This document shows positions 35,645 through 43,662 of a stretch of DNA of 64,000 nucleotides, piece after piece. Source of the stretch: an uncultured Granulosicoccaceae bacterium (GTDB taxonomy: Bacteria; Pseudomonadota; Gammaproteobacteria; Granulosicoccales; Granulosicoccaceae); the NCBI GenBank assembly GCA_938005265.1, contig CALLOA010000011.1, positions 16,290 through 80,289 on the forward strand, in the 5' to 3' direction. Below the pieces are notes generated by a model that had not been told where the DNA came from, made no database searches, and saw nothing but the letters and a program-made list of their open reading frames with translations. Both the position numbers and the translations under genes were made by a program. Positions within the stretch are counted from its first letter, which is position 1. The number at the start of each line of letters is the position of its first letter.

Positions 35645-36775
35645 ATGTTTGAAACAAACAACCAAACAGTCTCAAATTTGCGGCAAATACTGGCAGAGAT
35701 GAAAACTCTTCCGCACGATAATCCACGCGCGATGCCTGCAGAATTTTATACGTCCACTGATTTTCTAAAATTCGAAACCGAGGAAGTACTGCGCAAAGAG
35801 TGGATGTGTGTAGGTCATGTTGGTGAAGTGTCTATTCCCGGTGATTTCTACACCACAGAGATGCTGGATGAACAAATCCTCGTGACCCGTGACATGGATG
35901 GCGTCGTTCGGGTGCTCTCAAACGTGTGTCGTCACAGGGGCAATCGAGTAGCCGAAGGTTCCGGCAACAGCCGTAAATTCACCTGCCAGTACCACACCTG
36001 GACCTACGACAACACCGGTGCGCTTCTGGCGGCACCCCTGATGAATAAGCAACCTGGGTTTGAGAAAGAGAAATGCGGTTTACCGGAATTTGCATCAGAG
36101 ATATGGAAAGGCTGGATTTTTGTCAATCTGGACGGTACTGCTGCAGCGCTAGCACCACGATTGGCAGGCTTGCAAGCGGTCATTAAGAATTACCATCAGG
36201 AAGATCGATTTTTAAATTTTATCGAAGAAGATACCTGGAGCTGCAACTGGAAGTGCCTTTTTGAGAACTTCATGGAAGGCTACCACCTGAGTGCGACGCA
36301 CCGTAAAACATTGCATAAGATAACCCCGACGCGTTTGTGTAAAAAAATGGGCTCAGATGACGGGTGGACTGGTTATCACGCCTATTACGACCCGAACTAC
36401 CCACCTCGAGGACCATTTCATCCAGACCTTACCGAAGATGAAAAAATCAAGTCACCAATGTATGGCGTCTATCCAAATCTAGTCGTGGGTATGGCAACGA
36501 ATTTCACGCTATTCATGTGCCTGCGGCCTGATGGTGTCGATAAAGTGACAATTCGGTGGGGTGTCACGGGGCTTGAAAATGACCCTGAGGCTCAAGCAGT
36601 TAAAGATTATGTTGACCTGTGTAAATCGTTCAACGCCGAAGACCGCGAAAAGCTTGAAATACTGCAAATTGCGCTTAAAACCCGCAACTACCCGGGTGGC
36701 CCGCTCGCACCGGATGACTACGAAGGCTCAATCTGGGATTTTATACAATATATGGCAAGGCACCTGGCAAGCTGA
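35645..36775 (+). CDS. Rieske-type aromatic/amine ring-hydroxylating oxygenase, alpha subunit
   Basis: A 376-residue oxygenase component. The Rieske ligands are C95, H97, C114 and H117 (CRHRGNRVAEG and CQYHTW). The mononuclear iron site is ENFMEGYHLSATH with H214 and H219. The length and sequence style fit the subfamily that contains choline-, carnitine- and glycine-betaine-type monooxygenases as well as aromatic dioxygenases. No reductase or ferredoxin gene is nearby, so its electron donor is encoded elsewhere. The start at 35645 directly follows a region of gene decay. Confidence 0.87.
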   Translation: MFETNNQTVSNLRQILAEMKTLPHDNPRAMPAEFYTSTDFLKFETEEVLRKEWMCVGHVGEVSIPGDFYTTEMLDEQILVTRDMDGVVRVLSNVCRHRGNRVAEGSGNSRKFTCQYHTWTYDNTGALLAAPLMNKQPGFEKEKCGLPEFASEIWKGWIFVNLDGTAAALAPRLAGLQAVIKNYHQEDRFLNFIEEDTWSCNWKCLFENFMEGYHLSATHRKTLHKITPTRLCKKMGSDDGWTGYHAYYDPNYPPRGPFHPDLTEDEKIKSPMYGVYPNLVVGMATNFTLFMCLRPDGVDKVTIRWGVTGLENDPEAQAVKDYVDLCKSFNAEDREKLEILQIALKTRNYPGGPLAPDDYEGSIWDFIQYMARHLAS

Positions 36776-36818
36776 TTAGCAGGCACTGAAAGAATCAAAC
36801 TGACATTATTGATACACA

Positions 36819-37277
36819 TCACAAATGATAGTACTGCAGCAAAGTGCTATTACCCGAGTTTGCTATTCGAGTTTGATAATTAAACCATTCCAGTCCTTTA
36901 TAAGGTTTAAGTTTTAGCGCCTCCAAACGACTCTCAAGGCTACCGACATGAACTTCAAGCTTATGTCCGTCCGGGTCCAGAAAATAAAACGAATCACCTT
37001 CACTGCTATTTTCTTTCCATGTTTGCACACCTGCTGATTGCAGACGCGATCGGTAGGATTCGAATTCCCCGGCAGCTACTGTAAAACAAACATGCGTATA
37101 GTCTTGTGCCGGTGAAACGTGATCAAGTGAAATACAAAACCAGAACCCACCGGCAGACAAATAAGCTCCGCTGTCCCATTTTACTTTCGGCTTGAGAGCC
37201 ACAACCGAGACGTAGAAATCAAAAGACGCTTCCACGTTACTGACTGCCAGCGTGATGTGATTAATTCCCGTGACCAC
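36819..37277 (-). CDS. FosA-type glutathione transferase (VOC fold), likely fosfomycin-resistance family
   Basis: A 152-residue glyoxalase/VOC-fold protein very close in pattern to FosA, which adds glutathione to fosfomycin using Mn2+ and K+. NHITLAV gives metal ligand H7 and the T9 base. YTHVCF gives H62, and HKLEVHVG gives E108. The K+ loop SEGDSFYFLDPDGH and the SRLEALKLKPYKGLEWF end are present. All residues expected of FosA can be placed with a two-residue shift. The C-terminus is about 15 residues longer than usual. Resistance in this organism is inferred, not shown. Confidence 0.82.
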   Translation of the reverse strand: MVTGINHITLAVSNVEASFDFYVSVVALKPKVKWDSGAYLSAGGFWFCISLDHVSPAQDYTHVCFTVAAGEFESYRSRLQSAGVQTWKENSSEGDSFYFLDPDGHKLEVHVGSLESRLEALKLKPYKGLEWFNYQTRIANSGNSTLLQYYHL

Positions 37278-37353
37278 AATAATCTTCGTTAAAAAGAACG
37301 TTTGTTAAAAAATTCTTAGTGAGAGAGCGCCCGGCCAGGCAAGCCCAAAGACC

Positions 37354-37377
37354 ATGGCGATGGCGATGGCGATGGCG
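37354..37377. repeat. four 6-bp tandem units next to the lexA stop
   Basis: ATGGCG is repeated four times, ending one base before the lexA stop codon on the opposite strand. On the gene strand it reads as CGCCAT units directly after TGA. Confidence 0.9.
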
Positions 37378-37378
37378 A

Positions 37379-38107
37379 TCAGTAGGTTCTCATCTGCCCG
37401 ACTACCACTCCCTGAATAGAGACACGTGCGCCTGAGTAAATCAGCGTGGCCATCTCACTGTTCTCGGGTATCAGCTCGATAGATTCCATGCTGTGCTGCC
37501 CTAACCTTTTCAGGGTAGCTTCCTGTAAGTCGATAAGCGCTACAACAATATCACCACTTCGCGCAGTGGATTGTTTTCGCACAATGACCGTATCGCCATC
37601 AAGAATACCGGCCTCAATCATTGAGTCTCCGGTAACACGTAATGCAAAGCGATCAGGTCCAATAAAAAACCCGGCAAGATCTAGGTGTTCCTCGTCGGAA
37701 ATGGCTTCAATGGGCATACCTGCGGCGATCTTGCCGAGAAGCGGGATTCTCGGGAATTTTTCTTTTAATTCATGTTCGTTCAGTTCATTGGCCAGCGTGT
37801 TTAGTTGCTTGGCCTGCTCGGCCTGCTCGCTAACATAACGTTTAGTAGTGCGACCGACGCCCTGGCTTGGCTGGGCAGACAAGGCATCAACCGATTGCAC
37901 CAGTCTGATGTTGCGCCACCCTCTTCCTTCCTTGTGCAAATACCCTTTCGCAATAAGCGACTGCAAATACCGATGCACGGAACCTCGTGATTGCACCCCT
38001 AACTGTGCTGTAGCTTCAGCAACGGTGGGTGCGTGCCCGGCGCTATTGATATGCGTGGAGACAACCTCCAAAAGGCGTGATTCAAATTGTGTCAGTGCAG
38101 CAGCCAA
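37379..38107 (-). CDS. lexA: LexA-family SOS repressor with divergent DNA-binding domain
   Basis: A 242-residue autocleaving repressor. The C-terminal protease domain is complete: cleavage site Ala129-Gly130 in GKIAAGMPIEA, nucleophile S162 in RVTGDSMIEAGI, base K200 in ATLKRL. The N-terminal winged helix (TVAEATAQLGVQSRGSVHRYLQSL) differs from E. coli LexA. The linker (residues 70-120) is about 40 residues longer, with an EQAEQAKQ stretch. The only possible starts are non-ATG: TTG at 38107 after an in-frame stop at 38125. It reads divergently from a Panacea two-gene unit, with a large inverted repeat between. Regulation of both by LexA is inferred. Confidence 0.9.
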   Translation of the reverse strand: MAAALTQFESRLLEVVSTHINSAGHAPTVAEATAQLGVQSRGSVHRYLQSLIAKGYLHKEGRGWRNIRLVQSVDALSAQPSQGVGRTTKRYVSEQAEQAKQLNTLANELNEHELKEKFPRIPLLGKIAAGMPIEAISDEEHLDLAGFFIGPDRFALRVTGDSMIEAGILDGDTVIVRKQSTARSGDIVVALIDLQEATLKRLGQHSMESIELIPENSEMATLIYSGARVSIQGVVVGQMRTY

Positions 38108-38199
38108 ATTTGCGGTACTTGATTATTTTAAGTTGTGCCTGATTTGTTGCTCCTGATTTGCCACTCCAAAGGGAATCTACAAACAGGGTGCTATATAAT

Positions 38200-38240
38200 G
38201 TTCTCTTAATGTACTCAACTATAGAGTACAAAAAGAGAAC
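38200..38240. promoter_or_regulatory. 41-bp near-perfect inverted repeat between lexA and the Panacea unit
   Basis: The left arm GTTCTCTTAATGTACTC and the right arm GAGTACAAAAAGAGAAC are inverted copies with 15 of 17 positions matching, around AACTATA. Each arm is also GTTC-N7-GTAC (or its mirror), close to the direct-repeat LexA box GTTC-N7-GTTC of alphaproteobacteria. It lies 93 bases upstream of lexA and 225 bases upstream of the Panacea gene. An autoregulatory LexA operator is the simplest reading. Confidence 0.75.
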
Positions 38241-38464
38241 AATCAAGCAAAAAACAACAGAAATGTCCCCAGGAGAGGCCACAGCTGTCTTCAAAACCGG
38301 CTTTTACCTCGAATATTCTTTAAAAAGCGTCAAATTTCACGACACCATTGCCACTTCAGGCCGCTATCACAATGGAATGGGAATACAATATTGCGCCGAC
38401 AGCCGCCTCCACCAGAGTCGGAGATTCCGGCCTGGTTGAAATTTTGATTTGAGCTTTTTATAAC

Positions 38465-39025
38465 GTGGACCTAGAAAGAGAAAAACTGCTGAATATCATG
38501 CATTTTTATTCAGCTGATACGATCGCTTTTGCTAGCCGTGCAAAGCTCATCAAACTGATTTACTTCCTCGATTTTTTGCACTATCGGGAGCGCGGGCGCT
38601 CGGTCACCGGGCTGGAATACTATGCTTGGGAATTCGGCCCTGTACCCCGAATCTTCTACAACGAGTGGCAAACGCCGAACCCGGATTTCAGGTCACGCTT
38701 CAAGGTGCTATCCGAAGATTTTCCTATAGGCCGGGACCTGACTTTGGAGATCAGGGGCAAAATGGACGAAACAGTCCTATCACCCTCTGAACGGGATTTA
38801 ATGGTGGAATTGGCAAAGATACACTTTCGTGATTCGCCGGACGAAATGTTGGATAGCAAGCACTTCGAAATCGGTCCGTGGGAGCAAATCTGGCACGCCA
38901 GAAAGCAACGCTATGCGCCCATACCCTATGACACGCTGTTTGGCGTTGAAAATAAAGACATACATCGGGCTCGCCGAACCCACTCATTCGAGAAAAATTC
39001 CTTTATGACCAGGTACGGCCTATGA
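38465..39025 (+). CDS. Panacea-domain (SocA/DUF4065-like) protein, probable antitoxin
   Basis: A 186-residue protein. KLLNIMHFYSADTIAFASRAKLIKLIYFLDFLHYRERGRSVTGLEYYAWEFGPVPRIFYNEW (about residues 6-68) is the Panacea/SocA-like domain. Known members act as antitoxins or proteolytic adaptors paired with many unrelated toxins. The rest is charged and helical. The GTG at 38465 follows AACGTG; there is no strong ribosome-binding site. The stop codon overlaps the start of the next gene by four bases (ATGA), typical of toxin-antitoxin pairs. Confidence 0.8.
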   Translation: MDLEREKLLNIMHFYSADTIAFASRAKLIKLIYFLDFLHYRERGRSVTGLEYYAWEFGPVPRIFYNEWQTPNPDFRSRFKVLSEDFPIGRDLTLEIRGKMDETVLSPSERDLMVELAKIHFRDSPDEMLDSKHFEIGPWEQIWHARKQRYAPIPYDTLFGVENKDIHRARRTHSFEKNSFMTRYGL

Positions 39026-39441
39026 ATCCCCTACCCGGAGCAATTTTTCTGGACAAGGACTTTACGCTACCCAGTGGTGTCGTTAAACCCATGTACCTTA
39101 TGGTGGTTTGCGATTTGCCCGGCACCAGCCAGTCCGTGCTGTTCTCCCTGATTGATCCGTTTGCCGATGAACAGGACGAGGAAGGGCCGGATTGGGAATG
39201 GCCGGAACGCTTTGTACTTCAGCACCAGAACAGTCCACTCAATCGGCCCACTGCCGTCTTGCTGGATGATGTCTATCGAGCGAATAGCGCAATATTAACG
39301 CAACGTTGTAGTCATATTGGAAGCTTCCATCCTCTGATCACTGCAGATATTCTTGCGGCATTGAGTGAGAGCCGGGGTGTATCAGGAAGGTATGCAGAAG
39401 TGATTCGGGAAATGGTTTATCAAATAAATCCTCAACTCTGA
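39022..39441 (+). CDS. partner of the Panacea protein, candidate toxin
   Basis: A 139-residue protein I do not recognise as a named family. The first 45 residues (GAIFLDKDFTLPSGVVKPMYLMVVCD) form a strand-rich pattern reminiscent of PemK/MazF-like barrels, but the similarity is weak. The rest contains an acidic loop (DEQDEEGPDWEWPERF) and a helical end. Its start overlaps the Panacea stop by four bases, so the two are translationally coupled. Its assignment as a toxin rests on this arrangement. Confidence 0.6.
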   Translation: MNPLPGAIFLDKDFTLPSGVVKPMYLMVVCDLPGTSQSVLFSLIDPFADEQDEEGPDWEWPERFVLQHQNSPLNRPTAVLLDDVYRANSAILTQRCSHIGSFHPLITADILAALSESRGVSGRYAEVIREMVYQINPQL

Positions 39442-39460
39442 CGTTGATGTAGGGACTTTT

Positions 39461-40195
39461 GTGGATTTTTCCTATCTGCTGGAAGCAAACAACTATGAAG
39501 CAGCACAGGACCTGCATGCGGACTTTAACATTCGTGCTGAATCATTAAATCATACCGATTTCATTGACGCTGGCACTGATACGCAAGGCACCGAAAGCAA
39601 GCTGGATATTTTTGAATCGGCACTGACTCGAGAATCGCTAGTCAGGCTGACGGGTATCGTTACAGTGTCTGCGGGTCACCAGTTCGACTTTGGTAATTAT
39701 CAATGCGGCTTTGAGATAATGGTGTTGCACGGTACTTTGCGTGCGACAACCACCAGTAATCAACTGACGGCCTCAGTGGGTGACTACTTGCGCATTCCCT
39801 ATGGCGAGCCAGCACAGTTTTTAATTAAGAGTGATTGTCGATTACTGATCAAACTCGGGCAAATGTCCGACACTGATCGTGAAGTCCGCCTGATTAGTAC
39901 CGATGATAAAACGCTTTGGCTACCCGGTCCTGTCGAAGGCACAGAAGTCCTGCCCCTACATCTTCACGATACTAAAAGTGCGCTGTTGATTCGCTGGCTC
40001 GAACCCGCCTACTTTAAACCGCAGCTCGACCCATTGGGGGAAGAACTTTTCGTCATCAACGGCACACTACATGATGCCTATGGCAGTTATGAAAAAGGCA
40101 GCTGGATAAGAAACCCCGTTCCCGCATGGCAATCCTGGGGCGGGCAAGCAGAAACCATGGTGTACTATAAAAACGGGCATTTTCCCGTGGCTTGA
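39461..40195 (+). CDS. bicupin protein (ChrR/cupin_7-like)
   Basis: A 244-residue protein with two cupin domains. The first includes GHQFDFGNYQCGFEIMVLHG and VGDYLRIPYGEPAQF; the second includes EELFVINGTLHDAYGSYEKGSWIRNP. The second half resembles the cupin domain of ChrR-type anti-sigma factors and related quercetinase-like proteins, where a GEEL motif binds metal. No anti-sigma zinc-binding domain is present. The start is GTG at 39461, twenty bases after the Panacea partner's stop, so it may share that transcript. The substrate is unknown. Confidence 0.75.
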   Translation: MDFSYLLEANNYEAAQDLHADFNIRAESLNHTDFIDAGTDTQGTESKLDIFESALTRESLVRLTGIVTVSAGHQFDFGNYQCGFEIMVLHGTLRATTTSNQLTASVGDYLRIPYGEPAQFLIKSDCRLLIKLGQMSDTDREVRLISTDDKTLWLPGPVEGTEVLPLHLHDTKSALLIRWLEPAYFKPQLDPLGEELFVINGTLHDAYGSYEKGSWIRNPVPAWQSWGGQAETMVYYKNGHFPVA

Positions 40196-40296
40196 TTTGC
40201 CCGATGCAATGACGGGCCAGGCTAAATACATTTCCATGTCCGAAAAAGACTCGCCTGAACACAGCATTTCTTGTTGTATCAGGTGATAATGGTCTC

Positions 40297-41898
40297 ATGG
40301 ACCATGTGGCAAACCTGAATAACACAGCCGATTCCGAAACTACAGGCATCGAAAGCAGCCCGGCGCAAAAACTGGTCTCGGACAACCAGGCCTGCTACCG
40401 GGCCCTGCTTTCACGTGATGCCCGATTTGACGGTAAATTTTTTGTAGGTGTGAGTTCTACCGGCATCTATTGCCGACCGGTTTGCAAGGTTAGAACTCCC
40501 CGGCAACCTAATTGCAGTTTCTACCCGACAGCTGTGGCTGCAGAACAAGCTGGCTTCCGGCCATGCCTTCGGTGCCGACCTGAGGTGGCTCCCGGTTGGT
40601 CGACCATGGATATCAGTGCACAACTGGCAGCAGCCGCTGCAGCACTGATACGCAGCAATCTCAGTGACGGCGATAATGTTGCCGGCATCGCTGCCAAACT
40701 GGGCGTCAGTGATCGTCACCTGCGCCGACTGTTCGATGCTCATGTCGGCGCCAGCCCACGAGACTATTTGCAAACACAAAGACGTTTGTTGGCAAAACGA
40801 CTGTTAGCCGACACCACACTAAGTGTTCCTGAAGTAGCCAGCACCGCAGGCTTTAGTAGCGCAAGAGCCATGAACAATAGCTTTCGTAAATACTATGATT
40901 TGAGTTCAAGTGCCATTCGCGAGTCAAACGCTACTCATCTGAACAGGTCAAAACAAAAAAAGACCGCACTAGAGGATGTGGATACGGGCCTGGTATTTAA
41001 TCTTCCATACCGTGCACCGTATGACTTCAACTTTCTGCTTTCATTTCTTGATACGCGATCCATAGAAGGTGTTGAGTATGTTCAAAACAGCAGCTATGAA
41101 CGTGTGATCAGTGTGACGGATGCGAACGGCCAATGCCACACAGGCTGGTTTAAAGTGACACAGGCTAAAAATCTTCCTCAACTTGAGTTAACACTCAGCT
41201 CTGACCTGTTACCTGTCATAGCCACTGTGCTCACTAAAGTCAGGCAAATATTCGATCTTGATGCCGACCCGGATAGTATTGCACCAGCACTGGGTGAACT
41301 TGCCAAAGACGCACCTGGCATTCGTTTGCCGGGTAGTGCTGACGGGTTTGAAGTTGCAGTGAGAGCCGTACTCGGCCAGCAAATCACTGTTAAAGCCGCC
41401 CGCACTCTGGCAACCCGTCTGGTAGCCAGATTCGGCAAAGCGGTGCAGTTTTGTGACAACCCTAATCTGACTCATGCCTTTCCTCAAGCCGCAACACTCG
41501 CTCGTGCGCCTAAAGACAGCATCGCCAGTCTGGGTATTATCGGGCGACGAGCAGACACCATAAAAACACTGGCAGCCATGGTGCACAGCGGCGAACTGGA
41601 TCTGTCACCTCATGCACCATTTGAACAAACACTTAAAACACTCAAAGAGATTAAGGGGATTGGCGACTGGACAGCTCACTATCTGTGCATGCGAGCTTTG
41701 CACTGGCCAGACGCTTATCCTGCCGCCGACTATGGTGTCATGAAAGCACTGCATGTGAGCACAGGTACTGAAGCAAAAAAACTGGCCGAACAATGGCGAC
41801 CATGGCGTGCATACGCTGTTATGCATCTATGGGCATCACTCGCGGCAGATAAACAAAGCAAAGCGGCCAAAAAAAATCAGGGTGGACAGCAAAAATGA
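40297..41898 (+). CDS. Ada N-domain/AraC regulator fused to AlkA 3-methyladenine DNA glycosylase
   Basis: A 533-residue fusion. Residues 30-100 are the Ada zinc domain with C59, C63, C90 and C93 (CRPVC and CLRC); the first would accept methyl groups from phosphotriesters. An AraC helix-turn-helix follows at about 105-205. The AlkA N-terminal domain is at 225-325, and the helix-hairpin-helix glycosylase is at 340-525. In the glycosylase, IKGIGDWTAHYLCMRAL precedes the catalytic Asp in YPAADYGVM. One protein therefore senses alkylation, likely activates transcription and excises alkylated bases. It overlaps ogt by four bases. Confidence 0.93.
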   Translation: MDHVANLNNTADSETTGIESSPAQKLVSDNQACYRALLSRDARFDGKFFVGVSSTGIYCRPVCKVRTPRQPNCSFYPTAVAAEQAGFRPCLRCRPEVAPGWSTMDISAQLAAAAAALIRSNLSDGDNVAGIAAKLGVSDRHLRRLFDAHVGASPRDYLQTQRRLLAKRLLADTTLSVPEVASTAGFSSARAMNNSFRKYYDLSSSAIRESNATHLNRSKQKKTALEDVDTGLVFNLPYRAPYDFNFLLSFLDTRSIEGVEYVQNSSYERVISVTDANGQCHTGWFKVTQAKNLPQLELTLSSDLLPVIATVLTKVRQIFDLDADPDSIAPALGELAKDAPGIRLPGSADGFEVAVRAVLGQQITVKAARTLATRLVARFGKAVQFCDNPNLTHAFPQAATLARAPKDSIASLGIIGRRADTIKTLAAMVHSGELDLSPHAPFEQTLKTLKEIKGIGDWTAHYLCMRALHWPDAYPAADYGVMKALHVSTGTEAKKLAEQWRPWRAYAVMHLWASLAADKQSKAAKKNQGGQQK

Positions 41899-42407
41899 AT
41901 ACACAGGTTACGCACTACACATATACCGATTCGCCACTCGGTAAATTGCTGCTGACGCGAAATGCAAAAGGCTTGGCTGGCATCTGGTTCGAAGGGCAGA
42001 AGTATGAAGCCAAACCACAACCGGACTGGCAAGAGCAGCCTGGAGATAAGTTGTTACAAACAACCATCACCCAACTTCAGGGTTACTTTGACAACGAGAT
42101 TAAAAAGTTCGAACTACCACTGGCACTAAGCGGCACAGATTTCCAGGAAAGCGTATGGCAGGAACTGCTGAATATCAGTCATGGTGAAACCATTACCTAT
42201 GGTGAATTGGCAGCAAGGCTTGGCAAACCGTCCGCAGTACGTGCAGCTGCGGCGGCGGTGGGGCGAAACCCTGCCTCAATCATCGTACCCTGCCACCGGG
42301 TTGTAGGTGCCAATGGCAGTCTGACCGGTTATGCCGGTGGGCTCGATCGCAAGCAAAAATTATTGAAAATCGAACAGTTGTCGGTAAGCGATTTCGCTCT
42401 GAATTGA
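41895..42407 (+). CDS. ogt: methylated-DNA-protein cysteine methyltransferase
   Basis: A 170-residue suicide enzyme that removes O6-alkyl groups from guanine. The active site is IIVPCHRVVG with C133, preceded by the helix SAVRAAAAAVGRNP that holds the recognition Arg. TYGELAARLG is the usual wing. The gene overlaps the Ada-AlkA gene by an ATGA and is probably induced with it by alkylation. The domain is of Ogt rather than Ada type because no N-terminal Ada domain is attached. Confidence 0.96.
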   Translation: MNTQVTHYTYTDSPLGKLLLTRNAKGLAGIWFEGQKYEAKPQPDWQEQPGDKLLQTTITQLQGYFDNEIKKFELPLALSGTDFQESVWQELLNISHGETITYGELAARLGKPSAVRAAAAAVGRNPASIIVPCHRVVGANGSLTGYAGGLDRKQKLLKIEQLSVSDFALN

Positions 42408-42447
42408 ACAACACAAGACCGACCACACGATTAGCCAGGCCTGCAGA

Positions 42448-43599
42448 TTGAACTCCACAGTAGCAAACACCCCATTAATTGCGGAAATAAAAGACTTGGC
42501 CCTGCAGTTGGGTTTCCAGGATTGCGGTATCAGCCACGTGAATCTGGAAAAAGATGAAAAGCACCTGCAGCAATGGTTGGGGGATGGTTTTCACGGTGAT
42601 ATGGACTACATGGAACGCCATGGAACCAAGCGCTCCCGGCCAGCCGAATTGGAAACAGGAACGGTGAGCGTGATTTGTGTACGGATGGATTACTTTCCGG
42701 AACATGCAGCTAATGCTGAGCAAATCTTGCATGAACCCACACTAGCCTATGTGTCGCGTTACGCGCTGGGGCGTGACTACCACAAGCTCATGCGTAAACG
42801 CCTGCAACAACTGGCAAACCAGCTGGCATTAAAAGCCGGTGAGTTCGGGCACCGTGTATTTGTCGACAGCGCGCCCGTGCTGGAAAAAGCCCTGGCTCGC
42901 AATGCCGGCCTTGGCTGGATAGGTAAACATTCCAATCTCTTGCACCAGTCACACGGCTCATGGTTTTTCCTCGGGGAGATTTATACCGATCTGCCCTTAT
43001 TAGGCACTATGGGCACTTTGGGAAATGAAAGCATTGAAACTGATGCGACTGTTGCCACCGCTGCAAACCCTTCAGCAGGAAAAGGCTCCAGCAACGGTCA
43101 CTGCGGTACCTGTACAGCCTGCATCGATGCCTGCCCGACACAGGCCATCGTGGCTCCCTACCGGGTGGATGCGCGGCGCTGCATATCCTATCTGACCATT
43201 GAATTACGCAGCAGTATCCCGGAACATTTGCGTAAAGCCATGGGCAATCGCATTTACGGTTGTGATGATTGCCAGCTGGTCTGTCCCTTCAACAAGTTTT
43301 CCGATAACACTTCTGAAGCGGACTTCGAACCACGCCACGAGCTCGATAGCACTAAACTCGAATCCCTGTTTGCCTGGAGTGAAGCAACCTTTCTAGACAA
43401 AACCGCAGGCTCCGCGATTCGCCGCATCGGCTACGAATGCTGGCTCAGAAATATTGCGGTTGCGCTGGGAAATGCACCAAGCAATTTTTCTGTAATTGCA
43501 GCGCTTGAAGCGCGCCGGGATGACCCGTCAGCATTGGTCAGAGAACATGTCGCTTGGGCTCTGCAGCAGCATACGGATGGGGTTTCCGGTACACTCTGA
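42448..43599 (+). CDS. queG: epoxyqueuosine reductase
   Basis: A 383-residue cobalamin and [4Fe-4S] enzyme for the last step of queuosine synthesis in tRNA. The ferredoxin pair is CGTCTACIDACPTQAI and CDDCQLVCPFN. The N-terminal domain carries YMERHGTKRSRP and the VDSAPVLEKALARNAGLGWIGK cobalamin-binding segment. The start appears to be a TTG at 42448 (MNSTVANTP); the next in-frame ATG is deep inside the domain. It follows ogt by 40 bases. Confidence 0.95.
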   Translation: MNSTVANTPLIAEIKDLALQLGFQDCGISHVNLEKDEKHLQQWLGDGFHGDMDYMERHGTKRSRPAELETGTVSVICVRMDYFPEHAANAEQILHEPTLAYVSRYALGRDYHKLMRKRLQQLANQLALKAGEFGHRVFVDSAPVLEKALARNAGLGWIGKHSNLLHQSHGSWFFLGEIYTDLPLLGTMGTLGNESIETDATVATAANPSAGKGSSNGHCGTCTACIDACPTQAIVAPYRVDARRCISYLTIELRSSIPEHLRKAMGNRIYGCDDCQLVCPFNKFSDNTSEADFEPRHELDSTKLESLFAWSEATFLDKTAGSAIRRIGYECWLRNIAVALGNAPSNFSVIAALEARRDDPSALVREHVAWALQQHTDGVSGTL

Positions 43600-43662
43600 T
43601 TGCCAGCATTTATTACAAAGAATCTTGAAAAAAACCATCACACATTAAAGGACAGACTCTCC

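Noticed and set aside
37446..37838. 130-codon frame antisense to lexA
   Set aside because: It mirrors the conserved LexA protease domain, whose frame is clearly the real one.
38263..38439. 58-codon plus-strand open frame between the lexA palindrome and the Panacea gene
   Set aside because: No recognisable domain, an odd composition and no clear ribosome-binding site; it more likely is leader sequence.
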